Positions 32,700 to 48,479 of a stretch of DNA of 64,000 nt are shown here, piece after piece; position 1 is the first letter of the stretch, and every line of letters begins with the position of its first letter. Position numbers and translations under genes: made by a program. Location of the stretch: positions 2,815,650-2,879,649 of the forward strand of contig JALMQS010000225.1 of NCBI GenBank assembly GCA_024734495.1, written 5' to 3'. The notes below the pieces were generated by a model. It worked only from the letters and a program-made list of their open reading frames with translations. It had not been told where the DNA came from and searched no databases. The DNA is from Forficula auricularia (taxonomy: Eukaryota > Arthropoda > Insecta > Dermaptera > Forficulidae).

Positions 32700-34760
32700 T
32701 GCTGTCTTCTTCAATCATTTGTCAACGTTAATTCACCTCATTTTCATTGATACTAATATACATCTATTTATAATAGGTATTATTGAATATGGAGAGAATA
32801 AAAAATTATGTAATTGCGTAATGTAAACCAAAATAATTCGGGAATCATAAATAAAATAAAATAATTAATTGTCATGAAAACTGCTTGAAGAAGGTAACAT
32901 TGTAATGATATAATTGAAGAATTTAATTGAATCAAATGGTTATTTAGCTTACTCTAAAGGCTTCTTCAGGTTCAAAACTATAATGGGTATAAGCACTCGA
33001 TGATGATCAATAATACACAAGCTTTTCCGTTAATCAAACTATTCTTTAAATTACTACTATCAAAATAATTCAATTATAGCTGAGGATTTGTTGGAAGGCA
33101 GTCCAGAAATAAATAAGAGACTATTTCCAATAAAAGACAAAAGAATATTTATTGGAAATATTTTCCCTTTATAATATTTTACAACAGACGTTTCGGAAGA
33201 TCTGCTCTCTTAAATCAGGGTTCAAAAGGGTCAATTCAATTATATTTTGTTTATTTAATAATTATACTTATTTATTTTTTTATTCATCCATCCTTGGCCT
33301 TTTAGCCATCAGATACAGATTTGTACAATTAAAATTGAATTAATAACATAAAAAGTAAAATACAAATACAATATAATATAGTACATATACAATACAATAC
33401 AAAATACAGTACTATAGAAAATATAATACAATACAAATACAATTATAAAAATACACACAAATACCGCTATAGTAATCTATCTACAAGAATAAAGATTTTA
33501 CATCTATAAATATATACAAACAAGCACTTTTCACCTTTCAAATTAATATTTTGGAAAGTTTATGAATTTTGAAATTAACTTTATTGTCGCGTTTGTCATA
33601 CTTATAAATTATTTTTAATTTTGTTTTTAAAATTCTTATAATCATCAAAATTTTAGTATATCATCATCATAGAGTATATACACTCCTAGGACTTGTTTGA
33701 CACGACCAATCTCCTCCACTAGAATTTTATCATATAAATCAAAATGAATTTCAAATCTGTCCACTTATGCAACTAAAATATGATTAAATGTTTTTTATTT
33801 TAAAGAAAAATTTGATTATTACCATACAAGACATGTTTGATTTATTGTTAATGTCTGTTTATATGGTAGTTTTGAGCCTGAAGAAGCCTCCATATAAGAC
33901 CAAACGTTGGAAAATAACTTTTAATAAGCATTTGAATAAATGTGTTCCAACTCGTCACAGACTAACTATTAATTAAAATAAATGGTCCAAATAAAATAAT
34001 AAACAATAAGAAAATTTAATTTTCAAAAAATATTTAACATTTAAATTTAAAACAATGTATTTTCAGTTTCAATTCCCCGAGCCTTTATCACGTTCTTATT
34101 ATTATTAATTAATTAAGCCAAGGCATTTTTTATTACCCCCCATTTTTTATTAGCCCCTCTCAAATGACAACAATCAAAAACATAAAATATTTTCAAAAGT
34201 AAAGAAAAAAAAACATTGGTATTAAAATTTCAAACAAGTGTTGTTGGAGAGAAGGCAGAGATTAAAATTGATATTTTATTTAAAAAAAGGGAGTGGATTT
34301 AAGTTAATTAAGGAAAATGTAAAAAAAAAAAAACTATAAATAATGAACCCCTTCTCCGTCTCTCTCTGTCGTTCCAAGTGAATGTTTTCATTTTCATAAT
34401 TTTTTGGCATCAGATAAATGAAACATGTTTGACATGCAATAAATATAAAATGGTGATAAAGAATAATTATTATGATTTTACATTGTCATCTAAAATTAAT
34501 AGGGATTTGATAAAATCAATTGAAAGTCAAATTGTAAAAGAAAAAGAATGAATTGCCTTTAATCATGATTGTTAAATAAATTGAAAATAAAATAACTACA
34601 AATGAAATCGAGTATTGGTGACAATAATACCAATAATAATGACCAATTCATCAAAGTTAAACATTAACTTCATGTTTACTTATTAAATTATATTCTTTAT
34701 TAAATACTTTACCATTCTAAAAATAAAATAGTTATTAAATTTAAAATAAAGTTTTCCTCA
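32700..34760. other. No gene seen; AT-rich with decayed motif fragments
   Basis: Contains weak hammerhead-like remnants at about 33187-33220 (GACGTTTCGG ... ATCAGG on the + strand) and 33873-33905 (CTGAAGAAGCC ... CCAAACGTTGG). Otherwise low-complexity. Confidence 0.45.
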
Positions 34761-34767
34761 TATATTA

Positions 34768-35270
34768 TGGTAGTTCTTTCGCGGCAATCTTCACTAAAAG
34801 TTTTACTCTCGTAAATACTATAAATATGAACGGTACTAAAATTTTAGGGTATGTTTTTTAACGTGACTGTACTTCTCACATTACTATATCCTCTTTATGA
34901 ATGTATCGTTTCCAAGCGATTGATCTTATAAACTCTAAAAATAACCGCCCAAATATGTTTTTTTTTTTATTTTTTATCAAAACTACGAGGTAAATAATTT
35001 CAATTTTATTTTTAAGTTACTCCAAATATATTATTCTAACAAATATTAGTTTTTCATCAAGATGGTGAAAGTCCTGAAAATAATGATCATTTTCCCACCC
35101 TTTGCCAATCTACCATATGCAAAAAATGTCATTTTTAATTTTTAATTATTTCATGTTTGTTCTTGTATATCATCTTCAAATTTTAACAGTGTGTTTATTA
35201 TGCTTTTAATGACTTATATTCCAAGTTTTGAAGACTTCTTGAATTTTTGCATTTATGAAAGAACTACCTT
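34768..35270. mobile_element. TIR element (about 500 bp)
   Basis: Inverted ends GGTAGTTCTTTC and GAAAGAACTACC. The right 80 bases recur inverted at 55620-55700. No coding frame. Confidence 0.55.
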
Positions 35271-35274
35271 AAAT

Positions 35275-36600
35275 TGTATTATGAATATATCGATATATTT
35301 TCCCCATCCCTAATTTTTACAATCAATCAAACAAGTATTGATATCAGAAGAACTCTCCCTTTTAAAAATATCGAATTTGATACCAAAATTGATACTCGAA
35401 AAAAATATCGATTATCACTATATCGAGATTAGAAATATCATAGAAATATATCGATTGTTTTATGGAAAAATATCGATATTTTGATATATAGATATATTTT
35501 GCCCATCCTAATTTAACAATCAATCAATTATGTATTGGTATGGGACTGTCTCAACATTCTCAAATTTTAATTACAAAAATTGATACTCGAATAAAATATC
35601 GATTATCATTATATCGAGATTAGAAATATCATAGAAATATATCGATTGTTTTTTTATGGGAAAGTATATGAATTTTTGATATATAGATATATTTTGCCCA
35701 TCCCTAATTTTAACAATCAATCAATTATGTATTGGTATGGAACTCTCTCTTTTAAAACTATCAAATTTGATACAAAAATTGATACTCGAATAAAATATCG
35801 ATTATTATTATATCGAGATTAGAAATATCATAGAAAATATATCGATTGTTTTATGGAAAAATATCGATATTTTGATATAAAGATATATTTTGCCCATCTA
35901 ATTTCTCAAATCAATCAATTATGGTATTTTATCCTGAAGAACTTATTTAAAAATTCTCAAGTGCGATACAAAAATTAATACTCAAAAAATGTCGATTATC
36001 ATTATATCGAGACTGAAAATATCATAGAAATATATCGTTTGTTTTATGGAAAAATGTCATTATTTTGATATATCTATATATTTTGCCCATCCTAATTTTT
36101 ACAATAAATCAAACAAGAATTGGTATCAGAAGAACTCTCTCTTTTAAAAACATCGAATTTGATACAAAAATTAATACTCAAAAAAATGTCGATTATCATT
36201 ATATCGAGACTAGAAATATCATCGAAATATATCGATTGTTTTATGGACAAACATCGATATTTTGAAATATCAATATATTTTGCCCATCCCTAATTTTTAC
36301 AATCAATCAAACAAATATTGGTATCAGAAGAACTTTCTCTTTTAAAAATATCGAATTTGATACAAAAATTGATACTCGAAAAAAATATCGAGATTATAAA
36401 TATCATCGATTCTTTTATGGAAAATATCGATATTTTGATATATCGATATATTTTGCCCATCCCTAATTTTTACAATCAATCAAACACGTATTGGTATCAG
36501 AAGAACTCTCTCTTTTAAAAATATCGAATTTGATACAAAAATTGATACAGGAAAAAAATATCAATATTTTGATATATCGATATATTTTCCCCATCCATAA
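35275..36600. repeat. Satellite array, about 195-bp unit, 7 copies
   Basis: The landmark GCCCATCC(C)TAATTT recurs near 35500, 35694, 35892, 36085, 36283 and 36452 (start and end copies read CCCCATCC), spacing 193-198 then shortening to 169 and 136. Each unit holds several ATCGAT words, including TATCGATA. Short frames inside are by-products. Confidence 0.85.
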
Positions 36601-36639
36601 ATTAGACTTGAAACTTTTAATTTAGATTTCTGAAAAGTT

Positions 36640-37300
36640 TTGCAAAAGTGACTTCGATCGTTTTAGCCATATTTAATATTGCTATTGTTAGATTAAAATT
36701 TCTCTAACTTCAGTCAGTAATCCTTGTCTAGCAAACGAATCCAAATTTCTCAGCAAATGATTGCTGCCTTCCAGATGTCATCTAAGGCCGTCGCATAATT
36801 AGAAAGGAAATAAACTTTCTGTCATCTGTTAATGAATCTAAGATTAAATTACTTTTTTGTCTTCTTGTTCATTAAAGTTAATCGAGGTTGGAGGGTGGGT
36901 AGGGGAGGAACTTTCAATTCGATTTGAAAAATAAAAACAAAAACTGCTATTTGGGCCATCACAAACACCAGACGGGGGTGAAACAGCACTACTCACCAGG
37001 AACAGGGGCGGATTAGGGATTGGCGATAAAAAATAATTAGAGTGCTGCTTGTCGCAGTGGATCGAAAGGGCTGCATGCGAGGGCAAACAAATGGGGGTGT
37101 TTTTTTGAGCCGGGGGGGGGGGTGCCAACAGCGTGTCTTGGTGGCGACACGCGAGTCATTTCACTTGCAATTAACCCCGGTAGCAATTCATTCATGACAC
37201 GAACAGCAAAGGCCCTATATTGATTCCTGGCCAAAAACCCAAGAGAAGGATCGCCCACATTTTTTATATTTCCGAGTCGACGCACAAAGAAATAAACTTT
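36640..37300. promoter_or_regulatory. GC-richer intronic island
   Basis: Repeat-free apart from a poly-G run (about 37110). Unique sequence, no supported coding frame. Candidate enhancer. Confidence 0.3.
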
Positions 37301-37455
37301 TTCAAAAATCTATTGTAATTACGAAAGTAATTCTCTGGGTAGAAAAAAATAATTGTTTCTAAAATTCGATTCTACTCACAAAATTATTCTTAATTTAAAT
37401 AAAAAAAATGAAGATCTTTCAAAATTATTATTTAAAGAACTCTCTGGGTTTTTTC

Positions 37456-37603
37456 CGAGGGATGAACCGCGACCTAATATCGTGTACACCTACTTCCACT
37501 TCCACTTCCAAGTAGAAGACAATAGATGAAGGGGCATTATCTAATGAATTCCAGATAATTCCAAAGACGTGTACACCTTTTTCCAATCACGTGTCACCCC
37601 TCG
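37456..37603 (-). mobile_element. MITE family I copy
   Basis: Ends CGAGGGATGAACCGCG and CACGTGTCACCCCTCG; flanks GTTTTTTC and GGTTTTTC match at 7 of 8. Internal ACTTCCACTTCCACTTCC is a small triplication. Confidence 0.8.
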
Positions 37604-37609
37604 GGTTTT

Positions 37610-39230
37610 TCAAATTTCTTTTGTACGTCAAATCGATATTTTATGACAGATGTATGTATGTAAATATATTTAGCATTAAAAAATAATATTAAAAAAATAA
37701 ATAATAATAATAAAAATTCCATTGCATTATCCATTTTTCAAACCCGACGGGAATTTTGAACTACTTATTTATTAGTGTATGCGTCGTCACAATTTTACAC
37801 GTCTGGATCCAACAACGTCTCAATCCACACTTGGAATGTATAATAGTATCATAAACTATAAATTTACTCGCATACCAACAATCATGATTTCAATAGTCTT
37901 TACAGCCCATAAAATAGCTTTTCGAGTCAGGTGAATTTATTTAAATTTTATTACAACTTTAAAAGTTCTATAAATGTATAATCGTTGTATTTAAATATTT
38001 TTTAAAATGGTAATCCATTTAAAAAAAAACTCAGATTACAAGTAAATAAATGGATACATTCTTTAGAGAAAATACTATTATATCAACATTTTATGTCTCA
38101 TTAATTGATATTGATCACTTCTTCATAAAGACAATAACCAAATTTAAATTTTTCTTTTCTTTTTTTAAGATCATTCCGTAACACATTGCAAATTACTCAT
38201 TATAATTTTTTTTTTTTGAAAAAAATTTTTCTAAGCCTTTTAAATTATTAAAAATAATAATTTTTTGATTTTTTGAATTTCTGATGGTAATTGGTAACAG
38301 AGTTAAAGAAAACAATTTATTTTAGACGAATGTGTGATGTAACTATTATTTGGTGGGTAAAATGTTGATAATTTGGCTTGAAATGATAATATACTTCTGC
38401 AGTTTGTTATTCATAATGTTCTTATCATTGTAGAAACCCTGAAGAAGTCGGCAAAACATTGGTGGAAAAATAAAAATATCACACAAAATCTTGTCCTTAA
38501 TTTCCATTATAAACTCGCATTAAAAATAAATAAATAAATAAATAATTACTTTGTTCATTTTTTGATGTATATCTGCTTGAACTCGTATTGTTGGATATAG
38601 ATTATACTATAAAATAAATAAAAAAATTAAGATGTAGTCTTCATTGTTATAATTATTTAAAATTAAGTGGCTAGGTATATAAAATGTATCATTAATTAAG
38701 TTAAACTTCGAAATTATATAAATATTGATGGGATCTATTTTATTGTATATAGGTATCAAGCGTTTATTTAACAATTTTAAGAGGAAGAGAGGGGGAGGAG
38801 ATTGACAACCAATCGACTTTATCTAATTTAACAATTTTAAAATCATCATTCTATAATTAATACTTGTCATTGAAGTAATACTTTTTATACTTCATGATTG
38901 TTTGCTGTTAAACAACTTATAATTATCAATAAAATATATAGTTTTTTTTTTATTTATTTATCATTTCTCTTATAAATCAAAATTTTTGAAAATAGATATG
39001 TAGATATGTTTAGTTTATATTCCGTAAATTGAGTGATTTATTGTTGTAAATATAACAATATATTTAGATAATGAAAATAATGAAATGCTTCTTATTTCAA
39101 AGTTAACTATATACATATCTATAAATTAAAATATTTATTATCTGTGAATTACTTATGAATAAATACCACAAGTTATAAATAATAATTTCTACAAGGTTTT
39201 TTCGCTTATGAGTAATTAGGTGGCAATGTT
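37610..39230. other. No gene seen; AT-rich
   Basis: A decayed fragment at about 38440-38520 (CTGAAGAAGTCGGCAAAACA and a CTTGTCCTTAATTTCC tail) recalls family B. Nothing else was recognised. Confidence 0.5.
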
Positions 39231-39800
39231 TGTTCATTTAGAGGCATGCTTTGGGGATATTTGCGCTCTAAGTTGAAATATCCAGATGTTTATCTCGAAT
39301 CTAGATTAGAGAAGCCACTGGAGTTTATTACCAGACGGGAGGAAAATGGCGTGTCAGTTAGCGTCTTCTTTTACTTTTTTTTATAAATTATTTTATTTAA
39401 AATTTTTTCTTCATACTCAATTCCCCTCCGGCCTTTATTCTGGGAGTTGATACAAAAACCGGTCGTCAAACTTTATATTCGAAAGATTCAGGTATAGAAA
39501 TATGCAATTATGATTAGCCGACAGCAGCACTTTTGTTAGCGGCTTTAATTGAGGCGCTGCGGGGCTTCGAAGCCAGCCCAAGAAAGAAAGGCCTGGCCGA
39601 CCAAGAACGAATATGGAGGCTTCTCCAGTCGAGTCGAGAGAGACGTAAACAGATGGGTTCAATTCCCATTTGCATTCTTCCATGGGATGTCATTTCACGA
39701 CAAGACCGTGATTGGAGTTGAATGGTTTCAACCGTCTTCAGCAGACGCCCTTCATCCAGCTAATCTATCAGTAACAAATGAAAAGAATTAAATTAAACAT
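39230..39800. promoter_or_regulatory. GC-richer intronic island
   Basis: Unique sequence with overlapping short frames on both strands but no domain or splice logic. Candidate enhancer. Confidence 0.3.
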
Positions 39801-40209
39801 GAGTTTTATACGGTGTATTGTATAGGAAATATTAAATTAATATTGACAATTTTTTCGTACAAAAATTCCGTTTTAAATAACGCTTATTCAAGTCACTTTC
39901 ATAAATAAAAGATTATTTTAAAGAATAGCATAGGTATATTTATTTGATGAAGTCTCCATAGCTTAGTAATTATAAAACAATATATTTTTGGTTTTGCAAC
40001 CGAATCAGTCCTTTTCATCACTAATATAAAATAAAAAACCAAATGTTAGTTGTTACTGCAAAATCTATATACTAATCTTCACTAAAATATTTCTCTAAGA
40101 ATATCCCTTTTCCGGTAATTGAGGCAAAACAGGGAAAAATTTGAATATTTATTTATTTTTAAAAAGTTTATTTTTTTATTTTTTATTTTTATAATACCCT
40201 CTATTTATT

Positions 40210-40510
40210 AATGAATATAGTTTATAAATTTGAATAATGAAAACCAGTATTAATTAATTTAGAGAAATTGTGAAATATTAAGCTGTATCATCAACACTAA
40301 ATCATTTCTTTGAATGTACATAATCGAATATCTCAGCCACTATTGGTATCTGTCCGTTAGTAAACAGCGCTGACTGGTGCTCAAAATAAAAACTAACACA
40401 ATCGGGTCATATTTATTTTTATTGTATAAAGAAAATGATTAAAAACAAGGTAGATTATTATTAGATTGTTGTTTACTATTTTATGGAATATTATAAGTCC
40501 TTTATTTAAA
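40210..40510. repeat. Second copy of the dispersed repeat at 29390-29680
   Basis: Near-identical over about 290 bases (AATCGAATATCTCAGCCA, AACACAATCGGGTCATATTT). It lacks the flanking direct repeats. Confidence 0.75.
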
Positions 40511-40519
40511 TATTCTTCG

Positions 40520-41070
40520 GCATCTCAATTTTGAAAAATTATCCTAGGTATGATTGATAGTTGTGCAGTTTAACCGTGTGTTTTAGTAATATTTTTGACC
40601 ACGAGAATGCGTAGTGGCAAGAACCACTTACCAATAATCATATCGGACTCAATAATGAAACGAAGTTTCAAAAAAACTTATATCCGCATTACCAGAATAA
40701 AGTGGAAGCATGCCTACCAAATCTTAGAGAAAATAAAGTAAAAATTGATTCTCAAAAATGACACCCCAAATTGAACCTTCAATAAAAAATTATGCCTCCC
40801 TTCTCCCTTAAACAAAGAGTATCTAAAATGTTTTTAATCTAAAATGCATTTTTTTAAATAAAAAGAAATATTTTACCATATAGTGCGTGAATACTTAATC
40901 TTATAATTTCCTATACTATCGGAATGTGGAGAAGACACATTTTAATGTACTAATATATTCACTATATCTAAATGTAATTTGCCGGCGTTGCAGGCAATTA
41001 TGGAGTCATTTATAGAGCCTGTATTTACAATTAATCTGTGAGGCGTACTATTGGTTGCTTATGTTGCAGG
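40520..41070. other. No gene seen
   Basis: Unique AT-rich sequence. Confidence 0.55.
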
Positions 41071-41077
41071 TGCCCGA

Positions 41078-41322
41078 ATAGAAATAAATAGATTTTCGAA
41101 ATATGTTTTTTATATATTTTTTGAAAATATGTTAAAAATATAAAATTTTTGTGTTAAATTTATATAAAATTTATACTAGAGCCACATAAAAATAATTTTA
41201 TTTTAAGAATATATAGAAAACATAAACTTTATATAAATTTAACAAAAAAAATTTATATTTTTAATATATTTTCAAAAATATATACAAAACATATTTCGAA
41301 AATCTAATTATTTCTATACAGG
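41078..41322. repeat. AT-rich foldback
   Basis: Arms AGAAATAAATAGATTTTCGA ... and inverse (41293-41322), AACATATTTCGAAAATCTAA, with further mirrored ATAAATTTAAC words. 245 bases; no hammerhead-like core. Confidence 0.7.
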
Positions 41323-41329
41323 TAGAAGT

Positions 41330-42855
<1,526 letters not shown>

Positions 42856-45800
42856 AAAAGAAACTCTTTCCAGATGCCACAGAGTTCTCATATTAAAAAA
42901 AACTCTTAGTCACTATATATATATATTGGTAAATATATAAATAATAATTGAACCAAAAAGGCCCTAGAGTGTGACTGCGTGTGAAATTAGATCAAATACT
43001 CGGTTATTAGATTTTTTTATAAAAAAATGATAAAAAAAAAACAAAAAGAGAAGAAAATGAAGGAAATCTAATGAGAACGATCGAACAACCCCAGCAAATG
43101 TTGCTCTCTGATTGACCTCAATTGGCTGCCCAAACATTTGGATACCGCAAAAAAGATGATCCCAGATGGCTGCGGGTTGAAAATTCAGAATCAACGCGAT
43201 GCTCACACCAAGATCTCAAACTGCAAGTGCTGCTTCAGAAAGTAGAAGAAGGTGGTGTAAAAAGTGAGTTAGTGCAATTTTGCCCAGTGATTTGTGTGAT
43301 ACAGTCAAGAACAGAGACCCGGATAACGGAACTAGTATCAGAGCAGAGTCAGGTCAGTCCTGGTCCAGATCCCGAGGCGTATCCGTAGCCGCTCGGCCAG
43401 CTTCGCTCCTGATCCTTTCACTTTACTTGAATTGTTTTAAATTATTGGTGAATATTCGGGAACGAAGCTGGTCGATTCGGTGTCGGAACACTTTCTGTGA
43501 TCAACGAATATCTAGTGTCATTTTGACTGGTCCAAAATGAATCAAGACATTTTAGTTAATGCGATATATAGATGATATATACATGAATATATATATATAT
43601 ATAGGCTTTATTTATTAATTTTAAATCAGTTAGATGTTAGGAATTTGAAAGCATTTTTAGACCCGGGTGACTCGCAGGTTAATGATTACTCAATTTTCAA
43701 CTCGAACGCAAATTATACCAAAGGTTAGCTATTTAATTCATGATTCTTAAACTCTAGCTAGATAATCATCTGGGGGTCTATAATATTAATTTACAAAAAC
43801 ATATTTTTAGGGCTATATTTACTAAGTAATAATAATAAAAAAAAATCATATTTTTTTGCGTCAATCAACAAATTGGGGTACAAAAATTTGAACTATTTTG
43901 TATACAAAATAAAAAACATAAAACAACACGAGCAAAATCTTGTTAAAGTATAAATCGAGCGTTTGATTATCAACCAAAAATTAAGTAATCCAATCATTTT
44001 GAGAAACAGAGACCCCCCTATTCCCAAAGTCACTAATTTATTTATGAAATCATTATAAGGAACCCCTCCCCTTTCCCTCCCTTTTTCTATAAAGCGACAC
44101 TTGTATAGATTAGCCATATTTTATAAAGAATATATTTAGTCTATATATAAGCAGAATCCTGAGCTTATATATAAACTATATATATATAAAAGTAAATATT
44201 TAAAAACTTGTGCTGTGTTAAAATTATACGTAGATCGTGTTTCTCTATTGTATAAAGAATATCTAGATAACAAAAAAAAAAAAAAAAAAAATATAAAAAA
44301 AAAGTATTCTTTACTTTGAAATGAAAAATATTTTAACTGTAAAAATCTACCATCAACGCTGCGAATTTATTTATTTATATATATAAATATATCTATATAT
44401 ATATATTTTAGTTTTATGATTTATTTTCGGATTTTTATTTCCAATATCCTTACTAATATTGTAATATACCTTTTATATATAAAGAAAATAAGAAAAATAT
44501 AAATAAAATATAAATAGAAGTCTTTGAAAATAAAAACAAAAGAAAAAAAAATAATTAATAATAAATAAAACGATATTTTTCCGTCTAAACAGTTCTATTT
44601 AGATTTTTTATTGACACTTTTAGAAATAATTAAATCTTTCAAATGATATATAAGTAATCCCTCGATTAGCGTTGATTTAGTACTGTTAATCAAAAAATCT
44701 TTCAGTTATCCAGTGCAATATGTACATTTTCAGCAACTTTTAGAACAATGTAATACTGAAAGAAACTCAAAACATGCGAAAATGACTTGGAAAAATCGAT
44801 ATATATATATATAAAGCAGAGCTCATTAAACAGTTTTTTAAGAAGAAAGTGATTTTCAAACGCGCACTCCTTTTTACTTTCTGAAGACTACCTATAATTT
44901 TTGTATTTTTTGCTCAATTTATAGACACTCCACCAGTGGAAGTCAAATTTTCTATAACAGTAGCTTGTGTAGTTCAGAACACCTTTATCGTTGGGATCTT
45001 AGGGTGACAAAGAGATTAATAGTAATTTTTACTTAATGCACTTTCACCGTATCCAAACTTGTGCGTTGAGAGAGCATTAAGTCGAATACGCTTTAAATCA
45101 CTAGTTTTTTGTGTAAGTATTATTTTTTGTAACTAGTGATCTATTTGCTTTGTCAAAATGAAAATTTCAATATTGGAATGTTGTTGAACTGCTTGGGTCG
45201 TTTTCAGATCTATTGATTGATTTTTGAACTCTAATTGATTTTTTTTATAATATCAGAAGTAATTTCATAGGCGCGCTAACTTTTATTGCTTTTGTGTGTT
45301 GAATTTTGACTTTGATTACCGCGATTTTTGCCAGTCTATTTAATACATTTCCACGCTAATCGAGGAATTTCTATTATTTATTGTGTGAGTTTATTGGTAG
45401 TTGTATTTTATATATTGTGTATATATATGTGTGTATATATATATATATGCATATATATAAGTAAATAAAATTGGTAAGAAAATAAAAGAAAAACGATGAG
45501 CGAAATATCGAATGAAAAAAAAATATTAAAAAAGAAAAAAATGAAAAAAAATCGTGGATGAGAATATTTTCGTGTTCGCGGGCGCGCGGGCAGCCCTTAT
45601 AGTTCCTGGGCCGCAGTCGGCCCTCCAACCGTAAAACATACATATATACGTAATTTTTCTAGAATTCAAAAAAACAAACAGGTATAAATCAATCAATTAT
45701 ACTACAGAAATACGTAATTCAAGTATACTGAAAAAAAAAATAATAATCAAATAATTGAATAAGATACATAATAATAAGAATAATAATGATAATGTTAATA

Positions 45801-46650
45801 TTAATGGAAAAAAAATATAAATATTTTTTTGAATAAGTAATAAGAGAAAAAAAACCAACACAGAAACTTGTCAAGGAGAAAATAATAAATTCGCGTCCCT
45901 CCTATCCCTCTTCAATTCTCCCCATTTATAAATGTAAATAACCGAACATTTCGCAGCCAAAAATAATAATCACATCCAATTTGAATCATCGGCATACAAA
46001 ACAGATAAAAACAAAAAAATAAGTATATATAAAAATTTTGGAAAAATTTGAATTCGTAATACAGAGATATAAATATAAATATGAATCTATATATATATAT
46101 ATATAAATAAATTATTATGGAGATATTTTATAAATAATTAGTCTTTAAATAAATAGACCTCGAAATACCTCAATTTGCTTTTATTTTTCACACTTCTTTT
46201 GTTATTTATTTATTATTCTTTTATTTTTTACTTGTTTTAGATTTCTCTTTTCGAGTGCAAATAATATATTATTTTTTTCTTTCTTTGATAAAAATATAGT
46301 TGTATCTTTTTATTATACTTATATAGATATATGTATATATGAATAAATATGAAAATAAATATGATATGATCGTACATATGGTCTAGCTCTGTCATGTCAA
46401 AATAAATTATATATATATATCTATATATGCGGACTAATGAATGATGTGGGAGACTAAATTGTAAAGCCTGTCCATATATTTATATGTATATTTATATATA
46501 TAAACACATGTTATATATATACATATACATATGTATGTATATATATAAATATCTCCTATATACATATACATATATACAAATTGATAGATTATAATGTGTT
46601 TGAAATCATAAATTTGAAAAAAAAAAGAAATTAATAAAAATGTGGTTGAG
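42856..46650 (+). other. Antp: Probable Antp 3' UTR and transcript end region
   Basis: After the stop there are nearly 4 kb with no open reading frame of interest, very rich in A/T, with (TA)n and (GTATA)n-like tracts and many AATAAA hexamers (one overlaps the stop; later ones lie near 46105, 46148 and 46632). None of the dispersed repeat families seen elsewhere enters it, as expected for transcribed, constrained DNA. Hox genes commonly have long 3' UTRs. The exact polyadenylation site cannot be read; 46650 is the last good hexamer plus a margin. Confidence 0.5.
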
Positions 46651-46679
46651 TATAATTTAATTTTCAGTGATTTTTCTTA

Positions 46680-47200
46680 TTGAATTCCTCATCGATCGAT
46701 TTTATTGCAATTAGTTGTAAGTGAGCCATTTCTGAAATTCGGATAGATCTCTCTTTCGTTGGATTGATAATTGGTGTTTTTTGCTTGTTCCCTTCGATTC
46801 CAGACCTAGTCAAGATGGCCTCCGAGAGAAACGAATTATTATTGGCTAATACAAACCGAGGCCCCGCCTAAACCCTCATTTTTGACATGATGATTAATCG
46901 TTTGCTGCGCGTGCACTGGCAAGAACCCTCCGTGTCAAAATGCCCGTTCCCAATGCCCGGGGCCCATTTTCGGAGTCTAGGCAAAAAATCGATTACCCAA
47001 ATTAAATCGGGCCCCGAAAAAACTTCACCTTTCTCTTCTCTCTCTAGAAAATGAAAAGAGAAAGAGAGTCTGGCGGCCAGATGACATCCCACAAAACCAC
47101 GTTGCCCACCCTCTCTTTTCAATCAGAAGACACGAGAAAACTCCCCTAAAAATCCCCCCAAAACACGAACATTACCATCGAACATAGTCTGAATAATAGA
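46680..47200. promoter_or_regulatory. GC-richer island just 3' of Antp, candidate regulatory DNA
   Basis: Repeat-free. Includes AAGATGGCC (46812-46820, Pho/YY1 core) and GATGATTAATCG (near 46890, a Hox/Extradenticle-type site). The 84-codon minus frame lacks any domain. Confidence 0.35.
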
Positions 47201-47689
47201 GAACCAAATTCCTATCGTATTCTTCAAAATAGTTCTATTATGTTCGTTTTAAAAGAAACTTTTTGGGAACCTATCAAGATGTCAATAATTATAAAAATCT
47301 TTTTCATTTCCATTCAAGCCCTACAACTATAATAAATATACAAAAGAATAAAAATATAAAATGAATACCTCTACAAGATGTCTTTCTGAACTGTTTTTGA
47401 GTGAAGCCATATATTAATTGTGGGCAAAGCTTGATAATTAGCATTGTAATTTTAAGTTTTAGACCATTTTACAATTATTAACAATAAATAATAGTGAAAT
47501 ATTTTCAATTTATTATATATTTAAGTTTTTTCATATTTTGAAACTGCAGTCAAAAAATGTATTTTTTAAAATTCAATCTTAAACAAAAAAACACAACTTA
47601 GGAAAATGATTACTGGTACAACTTAATGGATGATGAAATTTATCAAAATGTTAAAAAGTACCATAAAGTTATTGTAACATTTTCGGTCT

Positions 47690-47950
47690 CTTAAAATCCA
47701 GCAAATTGGAGGATCTTCCCTCTTTCTTTAGGGTTTAAAAGGGCCAATAAACCACTTAATTATTGTCTCCTATATCAATGTTTATTTGGTGTTATTATTT
47801 CCCATTAATCTGAAAAAACTTTTGAAGATAGTGGCAAATCATAATGCCAAGAAAAATGTTAAAGGAGACGAGAAAAGGGTGGTTAATACAAGCTTTCTTG
47901 GCTAACCCTTTTAAATCTTGAAGATTGTAGCAAGATCCTCCGAAACACCA
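47690..47950. repeat. Decayed foldback with hammerhead-like remnant
   Basis: GAGGATCTT/AAGATCCTC and GGTTTAAAAGGG/CCCTTTTAAATC are mirrored. The right arm retains CTTGAAGATTG ... CTCCGAAACACC. Degraded. Confidence 0.4.
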
Positions 47951-48479
47951 GTGTTTTAAAAAGTAAAAATGACGTTGCAATCCAACAATAAAAGCAGAAC
48001 TTTTTGATACTACCACAGTTTATTGAAATATTCCCAAAATCATAATAAGAAATTCAAATCTTTGGCTCTATGTTATTTTCAGGTTGTTTTGCCCACAATA
48101 ATGTATGACTTTACTTTTTTCATCTCTAGTCGTAAATTGAGAAGATATATAGATACCTATCTATTGTTAAACAATTGTTCTAATAAGTTCTTTTAAAAGG
48201 TACAATTTCAAATCTGGAGTAACAAAAAATTCATTTTTTTCTCAAGTGGAAATGATATAGTATATATTTTATCTAATGGACCCGTCTTTTTAAAAACGTT
48301 TATCGCTTTTTAATTGCACCAAAATTTGTTACTAATAGTAACTCAACTACACATTGGCTTTCATTTTCAATTTTTTTATTCATTCGTTTCTTTGCATTAG
48401 ATAAATCGTTTGTTAATTTATTTAATCATTTTCTTTATTTGCATACTAGAGTAATTAATATCTGAGATGTAAATATTAT

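Larger units (their letters stand above)
31945..32700. repeat. Local duplication of a 140-bp segment, interrupted by two insertions
   Basis: 31945-32084 (ACCTTTACAAAAGAAT ... CGACATTTTAACTGA) recurs from 32346 to about 32700. A TIR element lies between the copies and a 193-bp element splits the second copy. Confidence 0.75.

Noticed and set aside
39970..40025. GTTTTGCAACCGAATCAGTC ... CATCAC as a motif copy
   Set aside because: Resembles a decayed motif on the - strand, but GAAA is lost and the core is broken; too weak to annotate.
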